Source: Streblospio benedicti | Lineage: Eukaryota; Annelida; Polychaeta; Spionida; Spionidae | Direction: 5' to 3' | NCBI GenBank assembly: GCA_019095985.1 | Contig: CM032663.1 | Location: 38,990,311 to 39,054,310, forward strand | DNA length: 64,000 bases | In this document: positions 1 through 12,330 of the stretch, in pieces | Numbering within the stretch: the stretch's first letter is position 1 | Layout of the letters: each line of letters begins with the position of its first letter | Position numbers and translations under genes: made by a program | Notes under the pieces: model-generated | The model's input: only the letters and a program-made list of their open reading frames with translations | What the model was told of the DNA's origin: nothing | The model's database searches: none

Positions 1-140
1 CGTTCCTTCAGCTAATTCAACATTGTGGGTTCCTTACTATAGTGTCGCAATTTGAACCCGACCCTCACCAACAATCCCAACTCTAATATATTTAGTTTAT
101 CTTACATTATTGTGTGCTAAACTCTTTTTTTTACTATTAG

Positions 141-3100
141 GTGGAAGATTCAGTTGAAGGTGCAAAAGATGCAATCTCTGAGGCATCTAGTGGAATCAAT
201 AGCACTGTTTCTGGGGTTGTGGACATGCTCACCGACATCAATTTTGATAGCATTGTTAATTCCATCGATGATGTAACGCCAATGGCTGAGGATGTGGCAG
301 ATTACTACGGACTAGTTGTTTACAGCCTCACGAGTGTACTACTGATTGTTACAGTGCTCTGGATATTTGGAGCTTTCTTGGGTAAGTGCAAAGTAACCTC
401 TATTAGTTAGATGCAATGGCAGATCCAGGTTTTTGGAAAGGGGATGAGGGGCGCACTTAAGGAAAAAGAGGGGGCGCACTTTAGGGATTTCATGAGAAAC
501 CTATGAAAATGAAATATTTTGGTGGGGAAAGGGGCGCCCCCTGCGCCCCCTGCGCCTCCTGGATCTTCCTATGAGATGTAATTTTTAACAGAGAATGTAA
601 CAAAGTACCAAATCACAATGTACCAAATCGGTATTGTGTTTCCAATCAAGGACTGCTCAGTGTGACTGATCGTTCACTCTAAGGCCCTCATTTCACATGC
701 CCTATCCTACCTCCAGATCCTCCAAAGACGCCTGATTTGTCATTTCGGGGTGGATCGGCGGATTTGTTTCAATGTTTATTACTTAACCGTCTGACGACGA
801 AGCTTGCCATAGTCACTGAGCCGTCAAGCCGTCAGAGACGTTGTAGGTGACGGGAAAGGACCGAGACAGACGAAGCATGATGAAGAGGTGTGATGATTGG
901 TTGCCACAAATAGTGGCTTCGTGGCCATTAAACCGTGAAATACCATCAGCTTTGGTCTTTCAACACGCGTTTCTCTTCAAAACAGCAGCATGACGGACCT
1001 AGGGCCGTACCCAAAATCTCGTCTGAGTATATGGTCGTCTCTGCTGGTGAGCATCAACGAACATCTTCAAGGCCTCCTTCTGAAGTTTCATCATCTTCAT
1101 CTTCTACAGTGTCTTGAATTATTCTCTTCTTCTCTCCTCCTTCTGGCGTTGTTGTTGTTAAAAGCTACAACATGATTAAGTGCAACGGCTGTCATTGTTA
1201 CTAATTATTCGTTACCTAAACATTATATATACGTCTTTGAGTTTAACCCTTCAGAGACACAATGAACAATGCCCCCCCTTCCTTGTGACCTTTCAGATGG
1301 ACTGGGGGACAAGGTAAGCTAATGGGACCATTCAGAACTAGTACTCCATAAAACGGGAACATCTTTGTGGAAATTGTCAGCAAACCCACCGTTAGCAGAG
1401 AGACCTAACGATGAACAAGTTAGTCCTTTAGAAGAACCAGAAAACCAAAACGTTGATCCGGATCAACATCTCAATAATCTTATAACGGAGCCCACAGGCC
1501 GAAAAAGTCAAAATCACTTCTCCAGAGAAGTGATAACACCTTTCGACCAGAACCCGGCAGAAATGTGTCATTTTTTCCCCAGGTGGACACCATTCGTGCT
1601 GTTGAAAAAGATGCTTCCGTTTCATGCTTCCATTGCTTCAGATTGAAATGGTAGCGGCGGCACCTACGGTTTCGTCTGTCACAATACATCTTCTCAAAGC
1701 AGCAGACAAGGCCACAGTTAAGCAAAGAGACCTTAGGATGTTGCAAATGCTAGAGAAAGCCCCCAGACAGCCCCGAAAAGCTTGGCGATGGAGCACACAA
1801 ACCAAAAAAAGAAAAGTCAGCCCAGAACCGACCAAAAGTGGCCCATTCCCGGCCGAACCTAACAAATCACTCCACATTTGAGGCCAGATCACGCAAGATC
1901 CACCCAGGATTGACAATTCGGGTTTCTTTTGGAGGATCTGGAGCTAGGATCGGCCATGTGAAATGGGGGTCTAAACAGTACATTGGTAAATGGAGGCATT
2001 TGTTATGCCATGGAATCTTGTAGGAACTGTGTAGCAGTGTATAACATGCTCATCAAAACCGTGACCAAATTTCTCAATGAGTATAAACAAACGGGGGTTA
2101 TGCAAGCCGTCTGCGTGTCAACTAATATAGAATGACACGAGTGACAACTGCTAGATTTACCATCAGAATTTAATATTATATGAAATACTGGTGTTTAGTA
2201 TGAGGCCGCCATGAGAGATACGGGAGCTCGGGCCTTTTGGTAATTCCACTCTGAACTTATTATGTGCATGTAATCTCACCCATGGTGGGTTGGTGGTCAA
2301 TTGAAACAGGATTTTGTATTTGGATCCTCACTGATTAAAGGTACTGAATGAACGGCCATGGTTGTTCATTTGTCCAGCATGAGTTATATACCTGTTATGT
2401 TGGTGTTGTAGTAGTAATAGTATTTTTAGTCTTTGTCCGTAGTATAACGCATTACTTTCATACCTACATTCATGTGACCACATATTGCCCTGGACAGCAA
2501 TGGGTATCCACACATGAGCCAAGCTGATCAGTATTCCATTATTAGACCTGTGTTCAGAGCGGAATTCCTTAAGGTCCAAGCTTCCGTACCTATAATCAGC
2601 ACATGCTCGACATTAGAGGTGTAGAGTTGCTGACAACGATCGCAATCAACAAATTATGTCCTTCATAATCATAATATATCATGAACTATAGAGCTACAGG
2701 TTTATAATCAATGTCGCTTGCCATCTTAAAATCATGTACATGTACCCTATTAGCACATGTATGATTACATACAAAAATTATTATATGTACAAAACTATTT
2801 TCGTAAATATTTTCAGGGCTCTTTGATGGTACGTTTCTTTTAAAAGTGCTAGTTTGCAATGTTGATTTTGCTTGATTATGTATTGAACAGGAATGCTTAT
2901 GAATACGTTTGTAGACTTTGCTAGAACTAAATCATTTTAGTTGGGGTATGTCTAGAGCTTTAATAGTAGACGGTACATCTCCTGGTCCACTTTGGGACTG
3001 CTGTAGCTTGAACCAATAACGATAGATAGATAATTGTAGATGACTGGAGATAACGTGTGTATAATATCAACTGCATGGAAAGCGCGTGTGCCGTTAGCTT

Positions 3101-6100
3101 TTTATAATCAGATCATACCACACAAAGCAGTAAAATTGTGCTGGGTAATGAAGCTCATGTCACCTTCCTTAATGTCCAAGTAATTGGATGGATATGAAAT
3201 TATAGTGTCACCAATTAGTGATCTGACATTTAAGTGTAATAAATGACAGTTCTAGGTTTTTAGAAATGTGAGGTGGGATTGATGGTGATTAGATAAAATT
3301 AAGAAATTAAGTTTCATCGAAGGAAATGTGAGCGGCGATGCCAAAATCCACCCAGGTGTGTAAGATGAGAGATATGCTTTCAATTCCCCTTAGACACATT
3401 TTAATCCTTAGGGCAAATCACAGATCTGTGTGATTGTGAATGAACAGAACCTGATGTGATGTGAACGTACCCCTGGTAAGGCAGGATGCATAGGCACAGC
3501 CTTTGTAATCAAACTAGACAACCACAAACAAATCAAGAAAAATGATAAATCATCATAATGCAACCATGTGTGCTTTACATTCCAGGCACTCTAGGGGGCT
3601 CATCCGCTCAGAAGCATGGCGCCAACATGATGCTGGCAGGAGTGTCCCTGGTGTTCATCTTCTCCTGGCTCCTCATGCTGGTCACCACTCTGACCTTTGC
3701 CCTTGGGGGAGTGGTGGATGCCATGCTCTGTAGACACATCATAGGCTTGGATGAGAGTGCCCAGGCTGTTATCGAGGTTTAGTATAGCGTTACTGTTGTT
3801 GTTTTTTCAATATTTCTATTGACAATCATGAAGGCGATAAACAAGCACAGCATTCTCTTGGTTGTATAAATACAACGTATATGTATATGTAATTATGATG
3901 GCATGGTCATCATTTGTTGTATCCTTCACGTTTATCAAGTGCATACAAATGTTCAAATTTTATGGCCATAGTGGATTGTACAAAACGATACCATTTATTG
4001 TTATTTGCGTAGATGACTTAACTCAATAATAATTATATTGGTATGTTTAGGTGGGAATGAATACTGCTCTGCCCGATTTCAACTACAATGTAACAATTGT
4101 AGGAATCATGGAAGACTGCAAAGAGAATGCTCCCTTATACCAGGTTGGTGAATGCAGGGATTCTTGGTTTATCGCAGCTTGTTTTTGCTTGCTTGTTTTC
4201 AAGACATACATGAGTTTTGATTGAGAATGCAATTGTACTGAAACAAATTAAATGTACATTGCAGTTGACATTCAAATGACTTTATTTTTTTTATTCGATT
4301 GACTTAGTTTCTTATTTCGTCACTAGGCCAGTCAAGCTGAGAACAACGGATTCAACATCACAGAGATTCTAGATCTAGACCAGTATGGCATTTATGACAA
4401 GGTTGAAGAGTTCAAAAATATATCATTTACTGTTACTGAGGTAAGTAAACTTTTCTGTTTCCATACATCATTTCATATTTGAGTTTATTTTTATGTTTGT
4501 GTTTTAATTAGTTTTGCAAGAGGATTAAGACATCAAAGTCCCAACAGATATTCTTTATAACATAGGGTGGGGGAAATGATTATGTTTTATAGCAATCTCT
4601 TCCTGAAATATTAATGTTTTGCAGATTGATGTAATTTCAAAAGACTTGAATGACACGATGATCGCCATTGATGCTGCGCTCAAGACAGTGGATTATAATG
4701 GCAACTTAGAAGCTTTGAAAACGCCGCCCACCACTGAAGATATGAGAGAATTCAATGTATAGTTCATAGTTTGGTTAGGCATACACAGTGCGGCTTTTTA
4801 GATTAATTTATGTGGCAGACACATATGGAAATCTTAGTGAGCCACAGATGAATATGAAACAGTTGTTGAATTTATAAGAAAGATATTTAGATTTGATAGT
4901 TTATTTTCAGAACACGTTAAAAGACATAGTTATACAGTTGCGCGATAGTGGTGAGACTGCTCTAGCTGACAGTATCAATGTTGAAAGAATTGTTTTAGAA
5001 GGCATTATCAACAATGATTTGATTCCTGTTGAAACCACCAGAACAGCAATTGAGACGTCCACAAAGGAAGCTCAGCAGGTAGATATTCAGTAAATTTAAA
5101 TTACTACTTTTGTGGGTATTTTTTTAAAGTGAATACCACAATGCTAAGAGTGAACTATGTTCCAGGTCTCTGAATCTGTGTCTTTGCCACAAATTTTGGC
5201 AGATCTCGATGAAGCACAGTACAGATTCAACAACGACCTGTCAAGTCATATCACAGACGCTCTTGGTGTGACTATCGATGAATTAGTAAGTTTATGGGTC
5301 TCGGTCTACAGTTTCACTAATTGGTATAAAGAGAGGGGAAGAATGTTTAACAACTTGATACAAGACCTTAAATGATGATAATGCATGTTTTAAATCGTTA
5401 TTTCAATTTTAGGTACAATTCATCGAAGACTTTGTTGAAAGCATGGAGAAAATTATCAGGTTTGTATCTTTAGTTTGCTTTCAAAACTATAAGTAGGCCA
5501 TAAAGTGTATTTATGTATACGGTACTTCACGATTGCGTTTAGGCTCACATGTCAAAGACGTCATGATGATATTAAAGTTAATACCATATTGGGCTTGAAG
5601 ATGTTGTATATGTAGTATCGTACCTGGTACTACATGTACATAACAACGATTGACAAGAAAGAATTAATGGTTATATGGAAATGTAACTTTATAATACATC
5701 AGGATTGAATTCCAATATATATCTTTTTTATATTGACAAATCCTGTAACTTATACGAAAGTCTTGGAGCTTTTGTCTTCCTATCATCTCATCAACGATAA
5801 AGACTAAACTGTCAAGACTTTTATGTAATTTAAATTTAAACCAAGATCCAAGTCTTATGGAGATAAAGCAATTAATGTAGCAGCACCTAAATTATGGAAG
5901 AAACTTCCGCTGTCCATAAAACAATCAAAGACTCTTACCATTTTTAAAACCCAATTGAAGCACCATAAAAATTATTATTGTATTGTATTGTAAATTACAG
6001 TACTTGTAAATGCGTGTATAAAAACTTGTATTTAAAACATATTTACTTTATAGAAACCAGCTAGCTCCTTGTCGGCCCATCTATGACACCTTCCAGACCA

Positions 6101-6444
6101 TGACCTACGCACCCTGTGTTTATTTCCTGTACCCATTCAATGCTCTCTGGTTCACCTACGGATGGTGTCTCTTCTTCAGCATACCAGGTGAGTGAATTGA
6201 TATCTACTCAAATGGTATTTCATATCAACTGACAGTTTTGATTCACTTATAATGTGAACATTTCACATTTTTAATTTTAGGTCTGATTTTTGCCACTAAA
6301 CTGACCTCGTACTACCGTCAAATGGGCGCATACAAGAAAGTGAACCCTCATCCAGCCGCCCCTGAGCCGTATTATGACCCCTACGATTCGCAGGTCATTA
6401 CTCCAGCTGTGCCAATGAAAAACATGGACAATAAACAAGTGTAA
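141..6444 (+). CDS. prominin (CD133 family) pentaspan membrane protein, 3' part of gene
   Basis: Prominins are cholesterol-binding five-pass glycoproteins of plasma-membrane protrusions. Exons seen: 141-381, 2817-2828 (microexon, less sure), 3586-3776, 4051-4143, 4327-4440, 4625-4756, 4911-5078, 5166-5285, 5413-5459, 6054-6187, 6281-6444. All phases agree and give 471 residues to a TAA stop. The part present holds TM3 (YGLVVYSLTSVLLIVTVLW), a short cytoplasmic loop, TM4 (LVFIFSWLLMLVTTLTFALG), the third large extracellular loop with N-glycosylation sequons (NVT, NIT, NIS, NDT), and TM5 followed by FATKLTSYYRQM. The tail ends PMKNMDNKQV, close to the PMKNMEN motif I recall from vertebrate prominin-1. 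The 5' half (TM1, TM2, second extracellular loop) lies before the window. The donor after 3776 (gtttag) is weak, but it is the only one that keeps frame. The family call is strong; orthology to PROM1 or PROM2 is not decided. Confidence 0.92.
414..573 (+). mobile_element. short non-autonomous DNA transposon, CAATGGCAGATCC family, copy 1
   Basis: The element starts CAATGGCAGATCCAGG and ends GGATCTTCCTATG, so its ends are imperfect inverted repeats. AGATG occurs directly on both sides (409-413 and 574-578), a likely 5-bp target duplication. The interior is G-rich and non-coding. Copies with the same ends occur at 8935-9100 and, inverted, at 60214-60325. It sits in a prominin intron. Confidence 0.7.
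683..1971 (+). mobile_element. PIF/Harbinger-like DNA transposon, degenerate or non-autonomous
   Basis: The two ends are inverted copies over about 45 bp, with weaker similarity for 25-30 bp more. The left end reads GGCCCTCATTTCACATG; the right end, reverse-complemented, reads GACCCCCATTTCACATG. Both then run through a shared CTCCAGATCCTCC. TAA flanks the element on each side (680-682 and 1972-1974). A 3-bp TWA duplication is typical of PIF/Harbinger. The 1.29-kb interior has only short open frames with no recognisable transposase or Myb-like domain. It lies in the large prominin intron. Confidence 0.75.
2817..2828 (+). CDS. candidate 12-nt prominin microexon (adds LFDG)
   Basis: A pyrimidine/AT tract ending tattttcag precedes these 12 bases and gtacgt follows. 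The upstream exon ends in phase 1 and the downstream exon starts with two bases, so the 12 nt insert in frame and give G-L-F-D-G between TM3 and TM4. Skipping it also keeps frame, so it could be alternatively used. It lies alone in a 3.2-kb intron. The evidence is splice-site quality plus phase only. Confidence 0.55.
5753..5999 (+). mobile_element. 3' end fragment of a CR1/L2-type LINE
   Basis: Translation from about 5846 gives SYGDKAINVAAPKLWKKLPL, then IKQSKTLTIFKTQLKHHKN. This is the conserved extreme C-terminus of non-LTR reverse-transcriptase ORFs (AAPxLWNxLPxxIRxxxSLxxFKxxLK). It ends in a short ATTGT-type tail, as expected of a 5'-truncated LINE insertion. It lies in the prominin intron between the exons at 5413 and 6054. 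Confidence 0.75.
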
Positions 6445-7475
6445 CTCTGGGTGCCAATTGTCACAGCATTTTTACTTGCAATAATTTGGGACGTTCATAA
6501 TTATGATAATGTTATACATGTAGTTTGAATGTTTCATGGAGAATAAGTTTGACAAAATCTGTTTATCATTAATATCATATATCCAAAATTTTGTTTCCAG
6601 AATACAGCTATTTGAGAGTGTCGTTATGTAATCTTAATGTAATGCGTCACTGAGAACTTCAAAATCAATATTATATTCAGCAAATACAACTGATTATAAC
6701 AATTCCTCTGTATAATAATAGTTTTGTTGCCATAAAGTTACCATTGAGTACCATGATGGGAGTATGTTTCATTGTAACACATGGTAACCTTCCCTTGAAT
6801 TGAATGTCCTTATCTAAATAATACAAACAAATAACATTAGTCATGTACGCTGATTATAACTACAATTCCCCCCACCCCCCACCCCCATGTTAATGAGGGT
6901 TTTATGTGCAAAAACCTTTAGACTTACATAAAGTTAGATATGATTGTTTTTATGGACTAATGCTATAATTCGTTGATCTTCAATGTTACAATTTTATTAC
7001 GTAAAAACAGTTACTATGCCATGCTGGGTACATGTAATATTTTATATGGCACTGCTTTCACTGTGATATAGATATAAAACTGTTATTTTATAATAATTTT
7101 TGCAAATCATTTTAATAATATTGTAATTCTCTAGTCAAAATGATCTCAAATGATTTATGTCAATGTTATTTGTATATGATATCCGATACTAACAATTGTG
7201 ATCTTCATTGCACGCAAAGTTCTAGAAATTAATTTCTAGATTTGCTGTTAGTGGACACCGTGATGAGCATATAGTGCATCAAAATAATGTGACATTTTTG
7301 CCACGCATTTTCTACTAAATTTGAAATTGTCACAGTTTGTCAATTATGTTATTTGTCTGCAAATGTTGTTATATTTGTCAAAGCATTTTATATACATGTA
7401 TTGGTGTAATATACATATTAATATGTATTGTAAATGATTCTGTGATATTGAAAATATAAAAAGGCCTTATGATTA
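6445..7475 (+). other. prominin 3' UTR and downstream flank
   Basis: AT-rich sequence without coding signal follows the prominin stop codon. Weak poly(A)-like hexamers occur, for example aatataaa near 7453, so the transcript end cannot be fixed from sequence. It includes a short C-rich patch near 6870. Confidence 0.5.
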
Positions 7476-8934
7476 CATTGTATTGTATTGCTTCTTATGC
7501 ATTAGTAGTTTTGACTTCACATGTAGGTAATCCATACATTTACAATTAGTGCAATTTCTGGGTCTTGAAATTTCCACATTTTAATATGATTTCTATCAAC
7601 TCACAACCATTTTGTTACATCTTAGAAACTGTAGCATAGAAAGAAATAATTATACTAAAAATGAGACCATATGCTATGTACAGACTTCATGAAATTAGGC
7701 CCTATATCTTCTAGATATCATTTTAGCTTCAGCATTATAGTAAACATATACTTTAAATTGAAAAATAATTGATCATGCAACAGCTAACGATTAGCAAAAT
7801 ATTCACAAAGATGATCATCAGTTTCGGTACAGTCATAGTATAGCATTTTAAATTCTTAAAATATGTACACTTTATTTGCTAAAATAACGTAGACACAATA
7901 GCAAATAATTAAAAGTTGTGTTTATTAAAAATGTTTGTATTTTGTGATCGGAGCACATCCTCTAGATATGGATGATAATCTGGAGATTATCCGTGATATC
8001 GCTTGTCAAAAGACCTGATAATGGTCACTTGCTACCAAATAGGAGAATACATTGAACCTTCAACACGTAGAAACCATGCACTACCTGCCATACTACCAAT
8101 ATTTTGTGCTTTACGTTTTCAGCACTACTCTGTGTTTAGCCAGTATGGCGTATTTTCCAGCTATTGTTTAAGTCCACTGTTGCATGTTGCTCGACTGAAC
8201 ATCATCACAGAGACGGGCCGAATATCATAGTGTTATCTAACGGGCATTGTTCGCTAGCACGTTGGAGGAAATAATTTACACTTTTGAAACAGACACTGTG
8301 CGGCCAGCGTCGGTGTTTGGATGGGGACCGTTCACGTCACCGAGCTAAGACCTACCGCCGACGAGGGAAATTCAACAACAGCAAAAAAAAAAACCGAACT
8401 CCACCGACCGATGCTGGGTATCTGCCGGGTTATGTGACTTACGCATTATAAGTGGTTTCACTAAGGAGACTGTCTCTTTATGGATGTTTGCATTGGTATC
8501 TTTTGGGCCCCATAAAATGGCTCTCTTGTAGTAGAAATGGTCGCTTTATAGAGGTGATTGGTGTAGTAACGCATGTCCGGTAAAGTTTGCGTTTACGACC
8601 AGGTTTATGCACCGCGCACAAAGCGAGCACGCGCAAACTTAGCACTACAAGACACGCAAAGCCTGATACGGGATCAAAATTTGCGATTTTGCGAAGTGTT
8701 ATGCATCACACCCCTGTTGGGGAACTTTCGCAGGCAGTCCGAGACCTCCGCATCCGTTGCTTAACCCGCCGACGCTTCCACGAGCGGGAAACCAGCCGGC
8801 GAGACCCCCAAAGCACGCCGCAAACGACGTCGTCTCCAACAAGCCACCGCCAGTGCCCGTACAAGAACCCTGCAGCCTACATTAGGTAACATGATACATG
8901 CCCCTGCTGCTCAGCCTGTCCCCTGCGAGGGAGA
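7476..8934. other. intergenic, no confident gene
   Basis: The first 750 bp are plain AT-rich sequence. About 8270-8900 is richer in GC and CpG and contains a repeat shared with 20690-20820. Open frames at 8573-8889 have biased composition, no splice or domain support and overlap one another, so I do not call them genes. Confidence 0.5.
8330..8460 (+). repeat. dispersed repeat, copy 1 (pair with 20715-20815)
   Basis: The segment shares CACCGAGCTA, a later CTCCACCGA-like block and the end TATGTGACTTACG with 20715-20815, in the same order and orientation. The copies are diverged. The full element is not defined from two copies. Confidence 0.5.
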
Positions 8935-9100
8935 CAATGGCAGATTCAATGGCAGATTCGGGTTTTTAGAAAAGTGTGGGGGGGGGGGATGCACTTCAGG
9001 GATTTCATGGGTTTCGTCGATGGCGGATGTGTAAAAAACCCTATGAAAATGAAGTATTTTGGTAGGAAAGGGGGGTCCCCCACCCCCGGATCTGCCTATG
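8935..9100 (+). mobile_element. CAATGGCAGATCC-family element, copy 2
   Basis: It starts CAATGGCAGATTC and ends GGATCTGCCTATG, as in copies 1 and 3. The starting motif is locally doubled. The interior matches copy 1 in GGGATTTCATG and CTATGAAAATGAA. No clear target duplication remains. Confidence 0.65.
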
Positions 9101-9243
9101 ACCCGTGGCCAGTGAAGAATAGTCCAGGTAACCAACCCCGCTGAGGTCTCGGTCCAGACACCAGAGTGTACTGCGCGGGAAGTATCAATCTCCACTACCA
9201 TTGATGAGGCTCTACTCGTCCCCTGTGAGGTGGAGCCGTGGCA

Positions 9244-9306
9244 GGCGGAGAATATTGCAAGATATTGGATAGGTATTGGATAGATATTGGTTAGATATTG
9301 GCTACT
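9244..9306. repeat. short minisatellite, unit about 12-13 bp
   Basis: Four to five imperfect direct copies of GATATTGGATAG-like units occur in tandem. Too short to classify further. Confidence 0.6.
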
Positions 9307-11487
9307 AACGATAATTGCCTAGCGTATGTCGGTGAAATAACTGAATTGCTAGAATCATATTCATTAAAAGAAAAAAAAACGTGAGGTAGACCAACGTCGC
9401 TAGCACCTAGCGACGCTCTCTCGACGCATGTCTTCAGGAAATGCAGGTAAAAACCAAAACTACATAGAGTTTAATCAACCCGCTTTGCAAAATGTATCAC
9501 ATATATCAAAATGTTCAGCTGGAGTCTCAGGATCAATTTCAGTCCTGTTGTACTAAATTTCTCCTGTGCGAAAGTAGAAAAAAATAAGCTTAATGTGGAC
9601 CTACGTCAAAAAAACTAAACCGCGTCTGCAAATACGTCTTATAATACCCACTCAGCAAAGTCACCCATGAAATAAAAACTACTTCAAATAAAAAGCTACT
9701 GTTCACAGGACGTATACTCTGACTAGTTGGCTACTCATAACAGTAAACAAATCCATTTTACCTGTATTACTTTTGTCTCAAGAGCAGGATTTGTAGAGTA
9801 CGTAATTTTGGACTCCATGACACTTTTGTTTTAGAAAAAAAAATACATATACTTTTCTATACTTAAACTGTTTTATGTTAACATGAGTACTTTAACCATT
9901 CAAAACTTACTACATTCAGTTAGAAAACTAAAAGATGTGGGTGCTTTTATCTTAATGTTTGAAAATTTGTCCACATAATACAGGTTGTTCCCATAAGACA
10001 GGTGGACAGTTTGTCATACTGGATAATGTTTATTTTACATGCCTATGTAACCCCCAATTTACAACTTTTGTATATAATGATAACTTAATTAAGAGATACA
10101 GGTTGAATCCCATATTAACAAATTGAATTTTTTAAAATGTTTAGTATTGCAATTTACTTGTGGACATAATACAAATTATTCATAGTTACTCCCCATCATG
10201 GGACCAATTATATGTGAAAGTTTTAATGTCCAGGATCAAGACTACCTTACTTTAGCATTGTTGTTTATATACAGATGGGTTGGTGAGAAGATCTTGCATT
10301 TTTGACCGTCAAAGCAATGCTACTAAGGGACAGGAGTTGTAACTTCTTAATTAAGATTTCCCACAAATTTCTGCTCATGTCACATTTTAATTACTTTCAC
10401 CCCCAACAAAGGTTAATGACCATGAACTTGGCATGCAGTAACTAGCTAGTAAAACATGCATGTATTAATTATGCTCTCAAAACAGGCACATTGATTTGAC
10501 CCACTTGGCTTAACTTTTTTAAGCAAACATAACAATGCCTCCTGCTGCTTAAGGTCACAAGTCTTTAATTTATGTTTGCACAGGAGTCTTCCCCCAGTTA
10601 ATATTTCTTTGTTCTAATACAGTGGGAATTTTTTTTTTAACTGTCCACTATACAGAGGTATCTAAGCATTTTTTTACTTTCGTCAAAAATCCACTGTCCA
10701 CATAAGACAGGGTCCACTTTACAGAGGTTCACTTTTATATATGCTACATAGGGGGTTACTGGAATACATCCCCTCCGTGAAACCTTTCCACATAAGGCAG
10801 GTGTCCACTATATAGAGGTCCACATGGACAGGTTCCACTGTACATTCAATTAGGGCCACTAATGAGCCATCCTGGGTGCTTTTATCTTAATATTTGACAA
10901 TTTTATGAGCATAATACTAACCCTACCCCCCAAACGTCATTTTGTGCCAAATGGTATGTGACATACTGATGTACTGTAACACTTTCAATAAGATCTTCAA
11001 CTAGTGATATAATATCATAATTTCTAAGGTAATTTTGCATTCTGAACCCATATCTGCTGTAAACAATAGTAAATTTTGTATTATTAAGTCCCTAAATCAC
11101 TTTTTAACATAATGTACCCCCATATTTTGATACTATTGATTCAGAATGTATGTGGTAACTGTTTATTATTCGTATAACGTTTCGATGATACTTAAAACAA
11201 ACATTTTAAGTCATAGGATAGTACAATATTATAAATAAGAAAGTTACAGATTATATGTGAAAAAAATAGTGAATTTAATATTTCTTCTGCTTTGGACGAA
11301 ATGGAGAAAGATTGCTATTTCTTCCGACGGAACTTGGGGAAGAAAGGTGGAAGTTTATACGGAAACTTCCGCCAGTGGAAGAAACTGCCAACCCTAAAAT
11401 ATATTAAAAGCAAATTTTAAGCAGTTTAGGAACCTCAAAATTTAAGAATTTCCAACTGTACAGTATTGGTCAAACTTTCTCTATGCT
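9301..11487. other. intergenic repeat-bearing DNA
   Basis: No coding signal. About 50 bp containing GGGTGCTTTTATCTTAAT occurs near 9938 and again in the same orientation near 10872. Between them, phrases such as CCACATAAGACAGG and CCACTWTAYAGAGGT recur several times. This looks like a decayed repeat-rich transposon, but I could not define its ends. Confidence 0.4.
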
Positions 11488-11880
11488 GTGCAAATACTGA
11501 TATGCAGTATCAGAGCAGATCATGAAGGTGACTGGGATCTTCATTTATCCTCACAGTTAGCCATGACACCATATTTCTTTACAACGGATCATCATAACTA
11601 TGTCGCGCTGGATGCCCATCTACCTACTCGATATGACACAACTGCATCAGGATGTGCACAACAGTTTTCAAGATGGCCAGTTTACAATTAGGAAGGACAG
11701 TTGGATCATTCAATGGCATATTAAGTGATATGGGCACAGAGTCCACAGTTATAAATAATGCAAAAAGTGATGGAGGCATCATTGGCCTCACAAGAAATGA
11801 ATCAGCTCTTTTTGCTGGACTCTTACTCATGGAATGCTTGGAGAATATGCTAGAGCCATGAAAAGTGAGCAGTGGTTTGA
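11488..11880 (+). pseudogene. broken copy of a dispersed multicopy gene, family not identified
   Basis: Translated pieces such as IRADHEGDWDLHLSSQLAMT, PYFFTTDHHNY and a later GGIIGLTRNESAL fall in one order on the plus strand but not in one frame. The wording resembles uncharacterised multicopy proteins I recall from invertebrate genomes that seem to travel with mobile elements. The copy is broken in several places and runs into the assembly gap. I cannot say which kind of element, if any, it belongs to. Confidence 0.45.
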
Positions 11881-11915
11881 GTCCAACTGAATATGGCGAT
11901 CATGAGCAGATCCAG

Positions 11916-12015
11916 NNNNNNNNNNNNNNNNNNNNNNNNNNNNNNNNNNNNNNNNNNNNNNNNNNNNNNNNNNNNNNNNNNNNNNNNNNNNNNNNNNNNN
12001 NNNNNNNNNNNNNNN
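11916..12015. other. assembly gap, 100 N
   Basis: Exactly 100 unknown bases, a placeholder length. Confidence 0.99.
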
Positions 12016-12330
12016 AATAATTGCCCGGGTGGTAAAACAATGAATTGTAAAAATATTTCTTAAAAAAAAAAAACTGATAAAACCCCCCCAACCCCTGGAC
12101 CCCTGAATGTTTCAAAAAGGGGAAAAAAAAAACTAATACAGGTAGCATCACCCCCCTGGGATTTTTAGGTGGGTAAACCGTAACACCTTTTTTTCCTTTT
12201 GACTTGGAAAAAAAAAAGAGCAGGGGGCTCCCTTAAATGGCGGGGATTTCTATTGTTTAAAATATTCTTTTTTTTTTTGAAATCTTTCCTTTTAAATTTA
12301 CTGAAATTTCCTTTTAACCTCACTTTTTTA
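12016..12330. other. probable low-quality sequence beside the gap
   Basis: Homopolymer runs (A10-12, T9-11, C6-7) are far denser here than in the rest of the window. The same texture follows the second gap. It looks like an uncorrected read end, so it is not annotated for genes. Confidence 0.6.

Noticed and set aside
8573-8889. Overlapping Arg-rich frames in a GC-rich stretch
   Set aside because: Two frames overlap with similar length, the composition is biased, and the area borders repeats.
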